Shown: piece after piece, positions 45,216-54,123 of the stretch
Layout of the letters: each line of letters begins with the position of its first letter
Numbering within the stretch: position 1 is the first letter of the stretch
From: Desulforhabdus amnigena
GTDB taxonomy: Bacteria; Desulfobacterota; Syntrophobacteria; Syntrophobacterales; Syntrophobacteraceae
Length of the DNA stretch: 64,000 nt
Assembly (NCBI RefSeq): GCF_027925305.1
Contig: NZ_BSDR01000001.1
Span: forward strand, 4,296,501-4,360,500
Direction of reading: 5' to 3'
Notes under the pieces: generated by a model
Told to the model about the DNA's origin: nothing
Databases searched by the model: none
Seen by the model: only the letters and a program-made list of their open reading frames with translations
Made by a program: the position numbers and the translations under genes

Positions 45216-46085
45216 TCATTCGAGGTGGATCAAAGCGTTCCTGAGGTGTGAGGCGTCGTTTGCGGCGAGGTCCTCCACCGGACAATTTCCCAGTGCATAA
45301 ACGGGCATCACGAGCATCAAGGAATTGAGGATCCAGATGGTTTTTGCCTCCGTGAGCTTTTCGATGCCTGCAGTTTTGTATTCCACTTTCCTTCCCAAAT
45401 TTTCCATGAACCGGATTGCCCGGTGTAAAGTGATGCCCGGCAGTTGATGAGGGTTGGCCGGGGTCCACCATGTGTCTTCGGTCCGCAGGAGGAGGGAGCC
45501 GGCAGAGGTTTCGGTCACATTCCCATAAGGGTCCAAAAGAAGCGCCTCATCGGCTCCGGCATCCAACGCGGATTGTCGCGCCGTCAAATGATACAGATAG
45601 TTGAGACTCTTGTGCATTGCCAGAGGAGGGGCATAGCCTTCCCCGAATACATGCAGCTTCCAGCCTTTTTCGTAGGTGAAAGGGGAGGGAGGAGAGTATT
45701 TTTGGGCGGTGATACATCGGGTCGGGCGTTGGGGACCGGAGATATTCATGGGCAATCCTGGGCCGGAACAATCTCCCCGCGTCACGATGATTTTTACCGT
45801 CGCAATTCCTTGAGAAAGGCTGTTGAGGTGCAGGAGCTTCCCGATCGTAACATCCAGCGGCGGAAAGGGATCGGCCTTTATCCGAAGCTCTCTCATGGAG
45901 CTTTGCAGTCTTTCCGTGTGCTCCTTCAAAAAGAGAATACGCCCATTTTCGGCGCGCATGGTTTCAAAAAGTCCGTCACCGTAAAGAAAGCCACGGTCCA
46001 GAGGAGAGACGGCAGCTTTCTCCAAGGGGAGGAAGCATCCGTTCAACCAGAGCATCTGCCGCGAGGGCTGGGCCGGCGAATTCAT
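45216..46085 (-). CDS. pabC: Class IV aminotransferase, likely 4-amino-4-deoxychorismate lyase
   Basis: A 289-residue PLP enzyme. The lysine is in LAMHKSLNYLYHL, and GNVTETSAGSLLL holds the phosphate-contact residues. As PabC it would split aminodeoxychorismate into p-aminobenzoate and pyruvate. Its ATG overlaps the pabB stop by four bases (ATGA), which supports that assignment over a D-amino-acid or branched-chain aminotransferase. Together with pabA and pabB this gives a complete p-aminobenzoate branch, relevant to the folate-heavy C1 metabolism elsewhere in the window. Confidence 0.9.
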   Translation of the reverse strand: MNSPAQPSRQMLWLNGCFLPLEKAAVSPLDRGFLYGDGLFETMRAENGRILFLKEHTERLQSSMRELRIKADPFPPLDVTIGKLLHLNSLSQGIATVKIIVTRGDCSGPGLPMNISGPQRPTRCITAQKYSPPSPFTYEKGWKLHVFGEGYAPPLAMHKSLNYLYHLTARQSALDAGADEALLLDPYGNVTETSAGSLLLRTEDTWWTPANPHQLPGITLHRAIRFMENLGRKVEYKTAGIEKLTEAKTIWILNSLMLVMPVYALGNCPVEDLAANDASHLRNALIHLE

Positions 46086-47506
46086 ACGGCGGTCTTTCCT
46101 ATCTTTTCGATCAGTTGAAAAAGAGTCCGTCCTTTGTGGAGAGTTTCCTGATATTCATCTTCTTCGTTGGAATCGTACACGATTCCACCCCCCACTGAAA
46201 AATAGCATGTGTTCCCGCGTACGATGGCGGTGCGAATGGCGATATTCAGGTCGAGATTATTTTGACACCCCAGGTATCCGATGGCCCCCGTGTATATGTG
46301 CCTCACATTCGGTTCCAGTTCATCTATGATTTCCATGGCCCGGATCTTGGGGCAACCCGTGATGGAGCCGCCGGGAAAAGTGGCGCGAAGGATCTCCCCG
46401 TAAGTTGTATTCTCCCGCAGTTGGCCTTTCACGATGGAAACCAGGTGATGGACGTTCCGGTAGGTTTCCAGACGCTTATGCTCTTCGACCCGAATGGAAC
46501 GCGGCTTGCACACACGTCCCAGGTCATTTCTCAGCAGATCCACGATCATGGAGAGTTCCGAGTCGTCCTTGGGATTTTGAAGGAGATCCCTGGCCAGAAG
46601 ATCATCCTCCCCGGGTGTTTTTCCCCGCTTTCGGGTCCCCTTGATGGGGCGGGTTTCCACGTAGGAACCCCTGCGGTAAAGAAAGCGTTCCATTGAGGTC
46701 GAGAGTACATGATGGTCGCCTCCATGGACGTAGGCATAAAAGGGTGCAGGATTTAGATGGAACATAGCTGTCCAGAGTTCGAAAGGCTCGCCCTCAAAAG
46801 GGAATTGATATCTTTGGGAAAGGTTCACCTGATAGGCATCTCCTTCCCGGATGTAATCACGTACTGTGCGCACGGCATGAAGGTATGCCTCATGACTGAA
46901 ATTGCTTTGCAGTTCGCCTGCCTTGACCTTTAACGGCACTTCAGCAGGGCGCGAAGGATGTGGAATCGGACTGTGTGCCCGACTCTCTCTGTTTGTCGCA
47001 AGGGTCAAAAGCCGAAGCTCTTTTTCCAGGCGATCATGGATGAGAATTTTTCCAGGCCATGAAAGCAGAATATCGGGAAGATCGAGATCGTCTGTGGCCG
47101 TTTGAGGCAGCTTTTCGATGGAATTCTTGAGATCGTATGCAAAATAGCCCATGGCTCCTCCTGCAAAGGGAAGAGGGGCTCTGGGAGATTCTTCTGGAGG
47201 CATTGCCGGGAAAAGGCGATCCAGCACCTGGAGAGGGTCCGATTGGATGCGGGATGTTTCGTATGCGGTAGTGAGAGTGCAACGGGTTCCTTTGCTCTTG
47301 AAGATGAGCAGGGGATCCCAGCCTGCGATGGAATAGCGGTTGTTCCCGGGGGATCGTGCCTTCCCTCCACTCAAGAGAACCACACTGAAGGGCTGCCGGG
47401 TGCAAGTTCGTGCATAGCCGAGAAATGCGTCGTCGTCGGCCGCCCTGTTCAAGATTCTTTCTTCGGCGATGTGAAGTGTTGGATGGGTATAATGCAATGG
47501 TTTCAT
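46082..47506 (-). CDS. pabB: Aminodeoxychorismate synthase component I
   Basis: About 474 residues from ATG 47506, which overlaps the pabA stop (ATGA) and has GGAG upstream; an in-frame start at 47623 is less likely. Chorismate-binding family signatures include YQVNLSQRYQFPF, PIKGTRKRGKTPGED, ELSMIVDLLRNDLG and FPGGSITGCPK. The Lys in PIKGTR is the PabB-type residue, where TrpE has Ala. The protein adds ammonia from PabA to chorismate. It lies between pabA and pabC in one overlapping operon. Confidence 0.95.
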   Translation of the reverse strand: MKPLHYTHPTLHIAEERILNRAADDDAFLGYARTCTRQPFSVVLLSGGKARSPGNNRYSIAGWDPLLIFKSKGTRCTLTTAYETSRIQSDPLQVLDRLFPAMPPEESPRAPLPFAGGAMGYFAYDLKNSIEKLPQTATDDLDLPDILLSWPGKILIHDRLEKELRLLTLATNRESRAHSPIPHPSRPAEVPLKVKAGELQSNFSHEAYLHAVRTVRDYIREGDAYQVNLSQRYQFPFEGEPFELWTAMFHLNPAPFYAYVHGGDHHVLSTSMERFLYRRGSYVETRPIKGTRKRGKTPGEDDLLARDLLQNPKDDSELSMIVDLLRNDLGRVCKPRSIRVEEHKRLETYRNVHHLVSIVKGQLRENTTYGEILRATFPGGSITGCPKIRAMEIIDELEPNVRHIYTGAIGYLGCQNNLDLNIAIRTAIVRGNTCYFSVGGGIVYDSNEEDEYQETLHKGRTLFQLIEKIGKTAV

Positions 47507-48189
47507 AGAGTTTGCTCCATCCAATGTCCCTGAAACATGGGCGGTGTTTGCCTTGCGGCGGGAGGGGGCACACGGGGAAATGGAGCACCGTCGTTTGGTT
47601 TGAAAGTCCGGCCGGAACACCATGCGGGGTGGAGGGACAAAAAGTGGTCGATCAGCTCCAATCCGTATTCACTCATGAAGGATTCAGGGTGGAACTGGAC
47701 ACCGCAGAGCGGCCAGGTTTGATGTTGAATGCCCATGATCACCTGGTCCTCGCTCCACGCCAGGGGTTGGAGCAAAGGTGAGCGGATTTCTATGCAGAGG
47801 GAATGATAACGGGCGACCCGGAACGGCGAGGGAAGATTCGAAAAGATGCCCCGGTTCGCATGCTTCACCAGGGATCTTTTGCCGTGCACGGGAACGGGTG
47901 CTTTCCGGGTTTTCCCTTCGAAGACCTCATTGATGACCTGCATTCCGAGGCATACTCCGAGAATGGGAATGTGCGGGCCGAAATGATGGACGACAGCCTT
48001 GCTTACGCCCGCGTGAGAGGGACTTTTTGGCCCGGGAGAAATACTGATCCAGTCGGGTGCCAGTTTTTCGATCCCGGCAGGAGTGATGCGGTCATTGCGA
48101 AAGACGAGAACTTCGATATCGAATTCATAGAACAATTGCACCAGGTTGTGAGTGAAAGAATCATAGTTGTCAATCATGACGAGTCTCAT
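47503..48189 (-). CDS. pabA: Aminodeoxychorismate synthase glutamine amidotransferase
   Basis: About 228 residues. The class I amidotransferase features are MIDNYDSFTHNLVQ at the start, SPGPKSP, the nucleophile Cys in LGVCLGMQVINE and the His-Glu pair in GVQFHPESFMSE. ATG 48189 with GGGAGAAA upstream fits the family N-terminus. The frame stays open back to 48327, but that part belongs to the leader, which contains a terminator-like hairpin. A C-terminal tail of about 40 residues, rich in Pro and Arg, extends beyond the usual length. Confidence 0.93.
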   Translation of the reverse strand: MRLVMIDNYDSFTHNLVQLFYEFDIEVLVFRNDRITPAGIEKLAPDWISISPGPKSPSHAGVSKAVVHHFGPHIPILGVCLGMQVINEVFEGKTRKAPVPVHGKRSLVKHANRGIFSNLPSPFRVARYHSLCIEIRSPLLQPLAWSEDQVIMGIQHQTWPLCGVQFHPESFMSEYGLELIDHFLSLHPAWCSGRTFKPNDGAPFPRVPPPAARQTPPMFQGHWMEQTL

Positions 48190-48259
48190 GACGTTTCTCC
48201 CTTCGGCAATCTGAGCAGAAGACTTCCGGATCGGGGGGCCAGTCAAGGACCCAGACAAT

Positions 48260-48292
48260 AAAAAAACCACCCCGACCCTCTGAGTCTGGATG
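48260..48292 (-). terminator. Intrinsic-terminator-like hairpin in the pabA leader (possible attenuator)
   Basis: On the minus strand CCATCC-A-GACTC, loop AGA, GGGTC-G-GGGTGG forms a stem with wobble pairs, followed directly by seven T. It lies about 70 nt upstream of pabA, and no minus-strand gene precedes it. Confidence 0.6.
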
Positions 48293-48560
48293 GCTCTCGC
48301 CTGACATAACTCATACTCGTATTTCATGATTCAGTTTCGAACATTTCCGGTATTCCTCTCACAAGAAATGGGCTGTTGTCAAGGTCCTTCTTGCACTCTC
48401 TTCATACTTTGAACCGTTGAGACCCAGGCTTTTCTTCATAAACAAGGAAAGCCTTCTACGAGGAGCGTCGGCGACTCATGCCCATGCCCGAAGTCCTCGG
48501 GAGAAACATTTATCATGAGAGCCATCCCAAATGAGAATTGCTAGTTGATGAAACCGTGAG

Positions 48561-48590
48561 TTGACCATTTACCATGGTGAGGATTATAGT
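48561..48590 (+). promoter_or_regulatory. Candidate promoter of the toxin-antitoxin operon
   Basis: TTGACC and TATAGT with an 18-nt spacer, about 40 nt before the antitoxin ATG. Confidence 0.6.
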
Positions 48591-48630
48591 TATCAGAAAT
48601 TTTGAATTCTTTACTTTAAGGAGAATGAAG

Positions 48631-48858
48631 ATGCTGGTCAAATTGAGTTCCAAGAATCAGGTTACTGTGCCCCGGAAAATCCTCGCTCAGATGCCGGGCA
48701 CACGATATTTTGAAGTGGAATGGAAGGACGGGGCGATTATCATGAAGCCCGTGGCCATTTCGGATACAAACCTGGAGCAGATCCGCGACAAAATGAAGAA
48801 ATTGGGTCTAAACGAAGACAGTGTTTCAGAAGCAATCCAATGGGCAAGATCAAAGTAA
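48631..48858 (+). CDS. AbrB/MazE-like antitoxin
   Basis: A 75-residue protein with an AbrB swapped-hairpin N-terminus: KLSSKNQVTVPRKILAQM is the diagnostic pattern. The C-terminal helix LEQIRDKMKKLGLNEDSVSEAI should wrap the toxin. AAGGAG at seven nucleotides before ATG 48631 fixes the start; in-frame ATG codons at 48574 and 48625 are poorer. The C-terminal end overlaps the PIN toxin gene by 19 bases, a standard toxin-antitoxin arrangement with probable autoregulation. Confidence 0.9.
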   Translation: MLVKLSSKNQVTVPRKILAQMPGTRYFEVEWKDGAIIMKPVAISDTNLEQIRDKMKKLGLNEDSVSEAIQWARSK

Positions 48859-49268
48859 TCAGGGTTGTCATCGATACGAACGTGCTCATTTCAGCGCTTC
48901 TGTTTGGTGGAAATCCTGTACGCCTCATACCGCTTTGGAAGACCGGCCGTATCCAGCCCATTGCTTCACAAAAGATGATCAAGGAGGTGCTCCGTGTTCT
49001 TGCTTATCCCAAGTTCCGGCTTTCCAGGAAAGAGATTGAATTCCTTCTTTACGAAGAAATCCTCCCTTGGTTTGAAGTAATCGAAGCCCCTGCCGGGAGG
49101 CCTTTCATCGCAGCCGATCCATCGGACGACATATTCATCTGGTGTGCTGAAAGTGGAAAGGCTGACTGGATCATTTCTGGTGATGATCATTTGCTACACT
49201 TAAAAGATTTCAATATTCCTATCCTCACACCACGACAGTTCCTCGAGATGATTGAAGCCAAGAACTGA
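48840..49268 (+). CDS. PIN-domain toxin (putative endoribonuclease)
   Basis: A 142-residue PIN-domain protein of the PIN_3 type. The acidic active-site residues are Asp in VVIDTNVLISAL, Glu in IKEVLRVL, Asp in ADPSDDIFI and Asp in ISGDDHLLHL. Family toxins cleave RNA, often initiator tRNA. The ATG at 48840 overlaps the antitoxin gene. The domain is intact, and a final NIPILTPRQFLEMI is typical of the group. Confidence 0.9.
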   Translation: MGKIKVIRVVIDTNVLISALLFGGNPVRLIPLWKTGRIQPIASQKMIKEVLRVLAYPKFRLSRKEIEFLLYEEILPWFEVIEAPAGRPFIAADPSDDIFIWCAESGKADWIISGDDHLLHLKDFNIPILTPRQFLEMIEAKN

Positions 49269-49437
49269 TTATCCTGAATCATTTTGGAATAAATCAGGTT
49301 TTTTGGTTGCCGACAAAGTCTCTACATTATCGGATAGATTCCGGGGATTGCGGCTCCCCAAAAAGAACAGCCAAGATGGTTGTGCTCCCGGAGTCTCGGC
49401 TTATCCGTTCAAAATCTAACGAAAGCGGGAAGGGCCG

Positions 49438-50256
49438 TCAGCTGGGCTGAACCCTTCGACCCAGGCCAAGAAACGAGACCAGTCTTCTCAAGGGAGACCG
49501 GGGTGGGCTTTTTCGATAGGGGATGGGGTCATAAAAAACGACGGGCTCGCCGTTGAGGATTTGCTGTGGATTATCGATGACCATTTGATGCGCCATTTCT
49601 TCCCCCACAATTTTCCTGGCTTCCAGGTAGCCTTCCGAGAGCTTTGGAATCCTTCCCTGGATGCCGTGAGCGTCGGTTGCGAGGATGTGGACCAGGTGAT
49701 GCTCCAATAGGGATACTGCAAACCTGCGGATGTTCGTTCCAAAGCGTCCCGCCAGGCTTCCCGCAGTTACCTGAGTGATTGCACCCATTTGTACCCATCT
49801 GAAGAGCCGTGACGGATGCCTTCTCAAGGCGTTGTTTCGCTCCGGGTGGCCGATGATGGGTGTGATATTCCGGGAAAGGAGTTCCCAGAAAAAATGTCTC
49901 ATGTTTTGGGGAACGATGTCTGAGGGGAGTTCTATGAGGGCGAATCGACCCATATCATTGATCGAGGCGACTTCTCCCGACTCGAGTTTCCGGGGCAGGT
50001 CAAAGTCCAGGTGAAGTTCGGCTCCGGGATAAACCTTGAGCGGAATTTGGGCCGCATCCAGTTTTTCCTGGAAAGTATAGACAAGATCAACAATGGTTTT
50101 CCGCCTGTTTTCAAAGCAACCCGCAACCCAGTGAGGAGTGCACACAACTTCTTCGATACCGTCTTCAACGGCCATTCGGGCCATGGCCAGGCTCTGTTTC
50201 CAGTTTGTAGCGCCGTCGTCCAGTCCAGGGAGCATGTGATTGTGGAGATCGATCAT
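49438..50256 (-). CDS. CpsB/CapC-type tyrosine-protein phosphatase (PHP fold)
   Basis: A 272-residue PHP-domain metallophosphatase. The metal-binding motifs are MIDLHNHMLPGLDDGA, CTPHWV, GAELHLD, IIGHPERN and ILATDAHG, in the order of CpsB and YwqE. Such enzymes dephosphorylate the BY-kinases that control capsule or exopolysaccharide synthesis. No kinase or polysaccharide export gene is adjacent, so its partner lies elsewhere. No signal peptide; cytoplasmic. Confidence 0.92.
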   Translation of the reverse strand: MIDLHNHMLPGLDDGATNWKQSLAMARMAVEDGIEEVVCTPHWVAGCFENRRKTIVDLVYTFQEKLDAAQIPLKVYPGAELHLDFDLPRKLESGEVASINDMGRFALIELPSDIVPQNMRHFFWELLSRNITPIIGHPERNNALRRHPSRLFRWVQMGAITQVTAGSLAGRFGTNIRRFAVSLLEHHLVHILATDAHGIQGRIPKLSEGYLEARKIVGEEMAHQMVIDNPQQILNGEPVVFYDPIPYRKSPPRSPLRRLVSFLGLGRRVQPS

Positions 50257-50715
50257 CCCAAAATTCTCTTTCTATGTACCCAACATTGTGACTATTTTTG
50301 AACCATGGAATATTTTTTAAACTTGGGCGATCATGATCGGCCAAGCATTCAAGACCGTCATGATGTGACCATAAGCAATCAGGTTGGGTTGATCGTGTAA
50401 CACATGGGAACTGCGAATCGCATCCCCCCAAGCGAAATCCAACATAAAAAAACTTGTTCTCGTTGGGTTTCGCTCAGCAATTTCCGGTCTGCAGTTGGTT
50501 GAAACCAACCGCTCAACCCAATCTACGTTCCGGAAACGACTGCGTATTCGTGATCTTCTGTATCAAGCACTTTGCGTGCCATTTCGTTTCGTAAGTCGAG
50601 AATCCATTCATTAGCCGTGCTTCGATAAGGTTGCGAAGCAATACACTGCCCAAAACCCTCGATATACTATTTTGTGAGAAACAGTAGAGCAAATGGACGA
50701 GACCCTGTTGGTGGG
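50257..50715. other. Intergenic region with a hairpin repeat
   Basis: About 459 bp. It contains the GTTGGGTTTCGCTC...GCTCAACCCAA element at 50459-50528 and a perfect inner hairpin. No open frame is supported. Confidence 0.55.
50459..50528. repeat. GTTGGGTTTCG-type inverted repeat
   Basis: Outer arms CGTTGGGTTTCGCTC and GCTCAACCCAATC are partly complementary. Inside, GTTGGTT-GA-AACCAAC (50494-50509) is a perfect hairpin. Sequences of this kind recur in many bacterial genomes; only this copy is visible here. Confidence 0.55.
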
Positions 50716-52920
50716 TCAGTCTGCATAGATCTTGGCCAGAGTGTTTGCAATTTCAATGAGTTGTAGGAACCATTGATGCTTGGGGCGTCCTTTTTGCAAA
50801 TCCATTTCCTGCAGCGCTTCGGCAAGGGAAACGGTCGAGATTCCCCGACCGCTCAGTGCGAGTACGGAAATATCCCTGGACTGTTCCTGGATGGCGTTGA
50901 GCAGGGTCATGGCTGCACTGGACCCCATTCTGCTGGCGAGGATACGGTCAAAAGCCGTGGGGGCTCCTCCGCGCTGAACGTGCCCCAAAATAGCTGTGCG
51001 CACTTCGAACTGGTCTTCGCTCTCCTCTTCGAGCAAACGCCTTATGAAATCCGTTGTGTAATGGAAAGATGCCTGTTCGTTTCGAATATAGATCACCAGC
51101 CTTTTCCCGCATTCAAAGCTTTTCTTCAGATTTTCGACGTCTGTGTTCAGTTCGGCCAGCCGGATTCCTTTTTCGGGAAGATAGGCTTTTTCCGCGCCTG
51201 AGGCCAGGGCGCTCGTGAGGGCGAGAAAGCCGCTCTGCCTTCCCATCACTTCCACAATGAAGGCCCGGCGGGTGGCGCCGGCAGTATGCCGAATCTTGTC
51301 CACGGCTTCAACGATGTTGTTCAGTGCCGTGTCGGCGCCCACGGAGAAATCGGTTAAAGGGAGGTTATTGTCTATAGAGGCGGGAAGAAGCACTATCGGG
51401 ATATTGAAGGCGTCAAAATTTTCACGCTGCTCGGCTATTTGTGCGATCTTGGTATAGGTTCCCCAGCCGCCGATGGCGATGATCCCCTTGATGTTGTACT
51501 TTTGGATATTCTCGGCCATTTGAGCCAAATCCGTGGTCTTGAGTTCCACGCGGGAGGTGCCGATTTCTGAACTGGGTCTGTTGACCCACCCCACCATTTC
51601 ATCCCAGTTCAGCTCAATGAAATCGCCGCGAATCAATCCCAGGAAAGCATCCTTTGAACCATAGACTTTGACCCCCTGGTTGAGGAGACAGCGTGCGGCG
51701 ACGCTCAAGGCAGTGTTCATGCCCGGAGCATCGGCGCCTCCCGTGAGGATGGCGACCGCCCCATTTTCACGCTGTTCCTGGGCGGGCATGATGCGGGTCA
51801 AGGTTTTGACGAGTTTCAACATATTCTTGAAGCTTTCGCCTCGCAATTCAAGCGCCCTGCCATAGTTTCCACTCTCGATCTCAGTGCCCACCGCCCGGCT
51901 TTTTTCCACGACGGTCGTCAAGGGGGTGGCGACGACTTCGTTCTTGACCAGTCCCAGCATGTGGCAATGAAGTGTATCCGGTTCATCCACCAGGATATCG
52001 ACTGCGGCCACTCCCAGCCGGGTGGACAGGATGCGGTCGAATGCCGTCGGGGATCCGCCTCTTTGGACGTGCCCGAGCACCGTGACGCGAACGTCCAAAC
52101 CCAGGCGTTCGGTGAGAATGCGTTTGATATCATTGGAGGTGATCGCCAAGCCATCGGGGTGTCTCGCTCCTTCCGCCACGATCACCATATGATGTGGGCG
52201 GCCGATCTTTCGAGCCTTGTCTATGGCTTCCACCATTTTCTGGTGCCAGCGAAGTTCCAGTTCTTCTTCGGGTACGAGCACCCAGGACGCTCCGCCCGCC
52301 AGGGTGGCGGCCAGCGCAAGGTAGCCGCAATGCCTTCCCATGGTCTCCACGACAAAGGTTCGCTGGTGGGAGGCAGCCGTTGAAGTGAGGTCGTCCATGG
52401 CATGAATGATGTGGTTGAGGGCCGTGTCGGCTCCAATGGACATGTCCGTGCCGTAAAGATCGTTGTCTATGGAGCCCGGGAGTCCTATCACCTGCAGCAT
52501 GGGGATGTCGCCCTTCAAGGCCATTTCCTCATGGTCTTTTCGGATCTTTTCAATATGTTCAGGCCATTCCTGAGCAAGTACGTGTGCGCCGCTGAGAGAT
52601 CCGTCGCCACCGATGACAACGAGGGCTTCAATCTTGCGTTCGAGCATCTGCAGAACCGCCTGATATCTCCCTTCCCTGGTTCTGAAGCGCTCGGACCGGG
52701 CAGTGCCGAGAAAAGTCCCTCCTTTCTGAAGAATCCCACCGACATCTTCCCATTTCAATTGGCGGATTTCTTCTCCTCCTTTAACGAGACCTTCGTAGCC
52801 ATCGTAAATCCCGTATACTTTGAGCTTGCGATCAAGGGCTCTGCGGACTACCGCTCTTATGGCCGCGTTCATTCCCGGGGAATCCCCGCCACTCGTCATA
52901 ACCGCCAAGGTTCGTACCAT
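50716..52920 (-). CDS. Tandem (fused) 6-phosphofructokinase with a degenerate C-terminal half
   Basis: About 734 residues from ATG 52920 (AGGAGTT upstream); an in-frame frame to 53079 lacks support. Two PFK domains lie in tandem. The N-terminal half (to about residue 370) has VMTSGGDSPGMN, GGDGSLSGAH, PGSIDNDL, MGRHCGYLA and GHVQRGGSPTAFDR. The Gly after GGD and the Gly before SIDND suggest ATP rather than pyrophosphate as donor. The C-terminal half has TGGADAPGMN, GGWGTYTKIA, PASIDNNL, MGRQSGFLA and GHVQRGGAPTAFDR. Its GGD aspartate is replaced by Trp and IDND reads IDNN, so it is probably not catalytic. The arrangement parallels eukaryotic PFK. Confidence 0.92.
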   Translation of the reverse strand: MVRTLAVMTSGGDSPGMNAAIRAVVRRALDRKLKVYGIYDGYEGLVKGGEEIRQLKWEDVGGILQKGGTFLGTARSERFRTREGRYQAVLQMLERKIEALVVIGGDGSLSGAHVLAQEWPEHIEKIRKDHEEMALKGDIPMLQVIGLPGSIDNDLYGTDMSIGADTALNHIIHAMDDLTSTAASHQRTFVVETMGRHCGYLALAATLAGGASWVLVPEEELELRWHQKMVEAIDKARKIGRPHHMVIVAEGARHPDGLAITSNDIKRILTERLGLDVRVTVLGHVQRGGSPTAFDRILSTRLGVAAVDILVDEPDTLHCHMLGLVKNEVVATPLTTVVEKSRAVGTEIESGNYGRALELRGESFKNMLKLVKTLTRIMPAQEQRENGAVAILTGGADAPGMNTALSVAARCLLNQGVKVYGSKDAFLGLIRGDFIELNWDEMVGWVNRPSSEIGTSRVELKTTDLAQMAENIQKYNIKGIIAIGGWGTYTKIAQIAEQRENFDAFNIPIVLLPASIDNNLPLTDFSVGADTALNNIVEAVDKIRHTAGATRRAFIVEVMGRQSGFLALTSALASGAEKAYLPEKGIRLAELNTDVENLKKSFECGKRLVIYIRNEQASFHYTTDFIRRLLEEESEDQFEVRTAILGHVQRGGAPTAFDRILASRMGSSAAMTLLNAIQEQSRDISVLALSGRGISTVSLAEALQEMDLQKGRPKHQWFLQLIEIANTLAKIYAD

Positions 52921-53292
52921 CTGGCAACTCCTGAGTAAGAACAGGTATTGGAAGTCATCCGAACTGGAATCCATTAACCTTAAATGACCCCATGGGCCAC
53001 AACGAAGAATGAAATTTTTGTCTTGCAGGAATGGGCCTTGGCCGCAATGGCTTGTTCCCGGAGTGCTCCCGCAGGTCATTTGATAAAAGGTAATATGGCA
53101 GCAATGATGACTTATCTCAATCTATTTTATTGGTGAGCCTGGCGATCAGGGTGAATGGACCGCAGAATGGAACATGGAGGATTTGCGCGATTGGCGGGGG
53201 CAATCGAAAGAGCCCATGCATTTGAGCAAAACGCATGGGCTCCGGGGGTATGGTTTTTGATTTTAAGGCAATTAGAATATTACCAGGATTTT
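52921..53292. other. Intergenic region between flxA and the phosphofructokinase gene
   Basis: About 372 bp containing the flxA terminator at 53210-53242 and presumably the phosphofructokinase promoter. Nothing else was recognised. Confidence 0.55.
53210..53242 (-). terminator. Intrinsic terminator after flxA
   Basis: GAGCCCATGC and GCATGGGCTC form a perfect 10-bp stem with a 13-nt loop. On the minus strand TTTC follows, 51 nt past the flxA stop. Confidence 0.75.
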
Positions 53293-54123
53293 CTACATTT
53301 CGGGAACCATCTGGCGGAGTTGATCGTAAGTGAATACGGGGCCGTCCACACAAACGTATTTCGTGCCCATGTTACATCTTCCACAGATCCCGATGCCGCA
53401 TTTCATGCGCTTTTCGAGGGTGGAGTAAATCTGATGATCCTCGAACCCCAGCTCTTTAAGGCCGAAAAGTACGAACTTGATCATGATCGGCGGACCGCAG
53501 ACAATGGCCAGGCAGTTTTCGGGGGATGGGGCTACTTCTTTGAGCACGGTGGGAACAAAACCGACCCGTTCTTTCCATCCCGGAAATTCGGCATCGACCG
53601 TGAGCACCAGATCCACACCGCCGGATCTCCATTCTTCGAATTCATAAGTATAACAGAGATCTTTTGGAGACCTGGCGCCGTAGATGGCCGTGATATTGGC
53701 ATAATCCTGGCGGTTGTCCGCCATGTAAAGCATCAGGGTTCGAAGCGGCGCCATTCCAATACCGCCTCCGACAAAGAGAATATTTTTCCCTTTCATCGCC
53801 TCGTAGGGGAATCCATTGCCCAGAGGGGCACGAACCCCGATCTGGTCCCCGGCATTGAGTTGATGAATCTTGGTAGTGACTTCTCCCGTCCTCATGACGC
53901 TGAATTGCAGGTAATCTTTTCGTGTGGGGGGCGAATTGATAACAAACGTCGATTCGCCGACTCCAAAAACTGAAAGCTGCCCGACCTGACCAGGACGAAA
54001 AGTGAATTGCTTCATCTTCTCTTCATCATCCAAGAGAACACGAAGCGTTCGAATGTTGTGTGTTTCCTGAATCACTTCCTGGACGGTCGCCAACTCCGGC
54101 AGATATGGGTTATGCGCATACAC
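53293..54123 (-). CDS. flxA: FlxA, FAD/NAD(P)H-binding reductase subunit with 2Fe-2S tail
   Basis: A 276-residue ferredoxin-reductase-like protein. The FAD region is RPGQVGQLSVFG, the NAD region FVGGGIGMAPLRTL. The C-terminal cysteines CGIGICGRCNMG and a later YVCVDGP match the 2Fe-2S site of PyrK-type subunits. In Flx complexes this subunit accepts electrons from NADH. It overlaps flxB by 14 bases and ends the seven-gene operon before a hairpin terminator. MYAHNPYLPE at the N-terminus resembles hydrogenase gamma subunits, to which it is related. Confidence 0.9.
   Translation of the reverse strand: MYAHNPYLPELATVQEVIQETHNIRTLRVLLDDEEKMKQFTFRPGQVGQLSVFGVGESTFVINSPPTRKDYLQFSVMRTGEVTTKIHQLNAGDQIGVRAPLGNGFPYEAMKGKNILFVGGGIGMAPLRTLMLYMADNRQDYANITAIYGARSPKDLCYTYEFEEWRSGGVDLVLTVDAEFPGWKERVGFVPTVLKEVAPSPENCLAIVCGPPIMIKFVLFGLKELGFEDHQIYSTLEKRMKCGIGICGRCNMGTKYVCVDGPVFTYDQLRQMVPEM

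Larger units (their letters stand above)
48190..48630. other. Divergent regulatory region between pabA and the toxin-antitoxin pair
   Basis: About 441 bp. It contains the pab leader hairpin (48260-48292), a 46-codon in-frame extension of pabA, and the promoter at 48561-48590. The middle part (48330-48550) shows no other recognisable feature. Confidence 0.55.
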
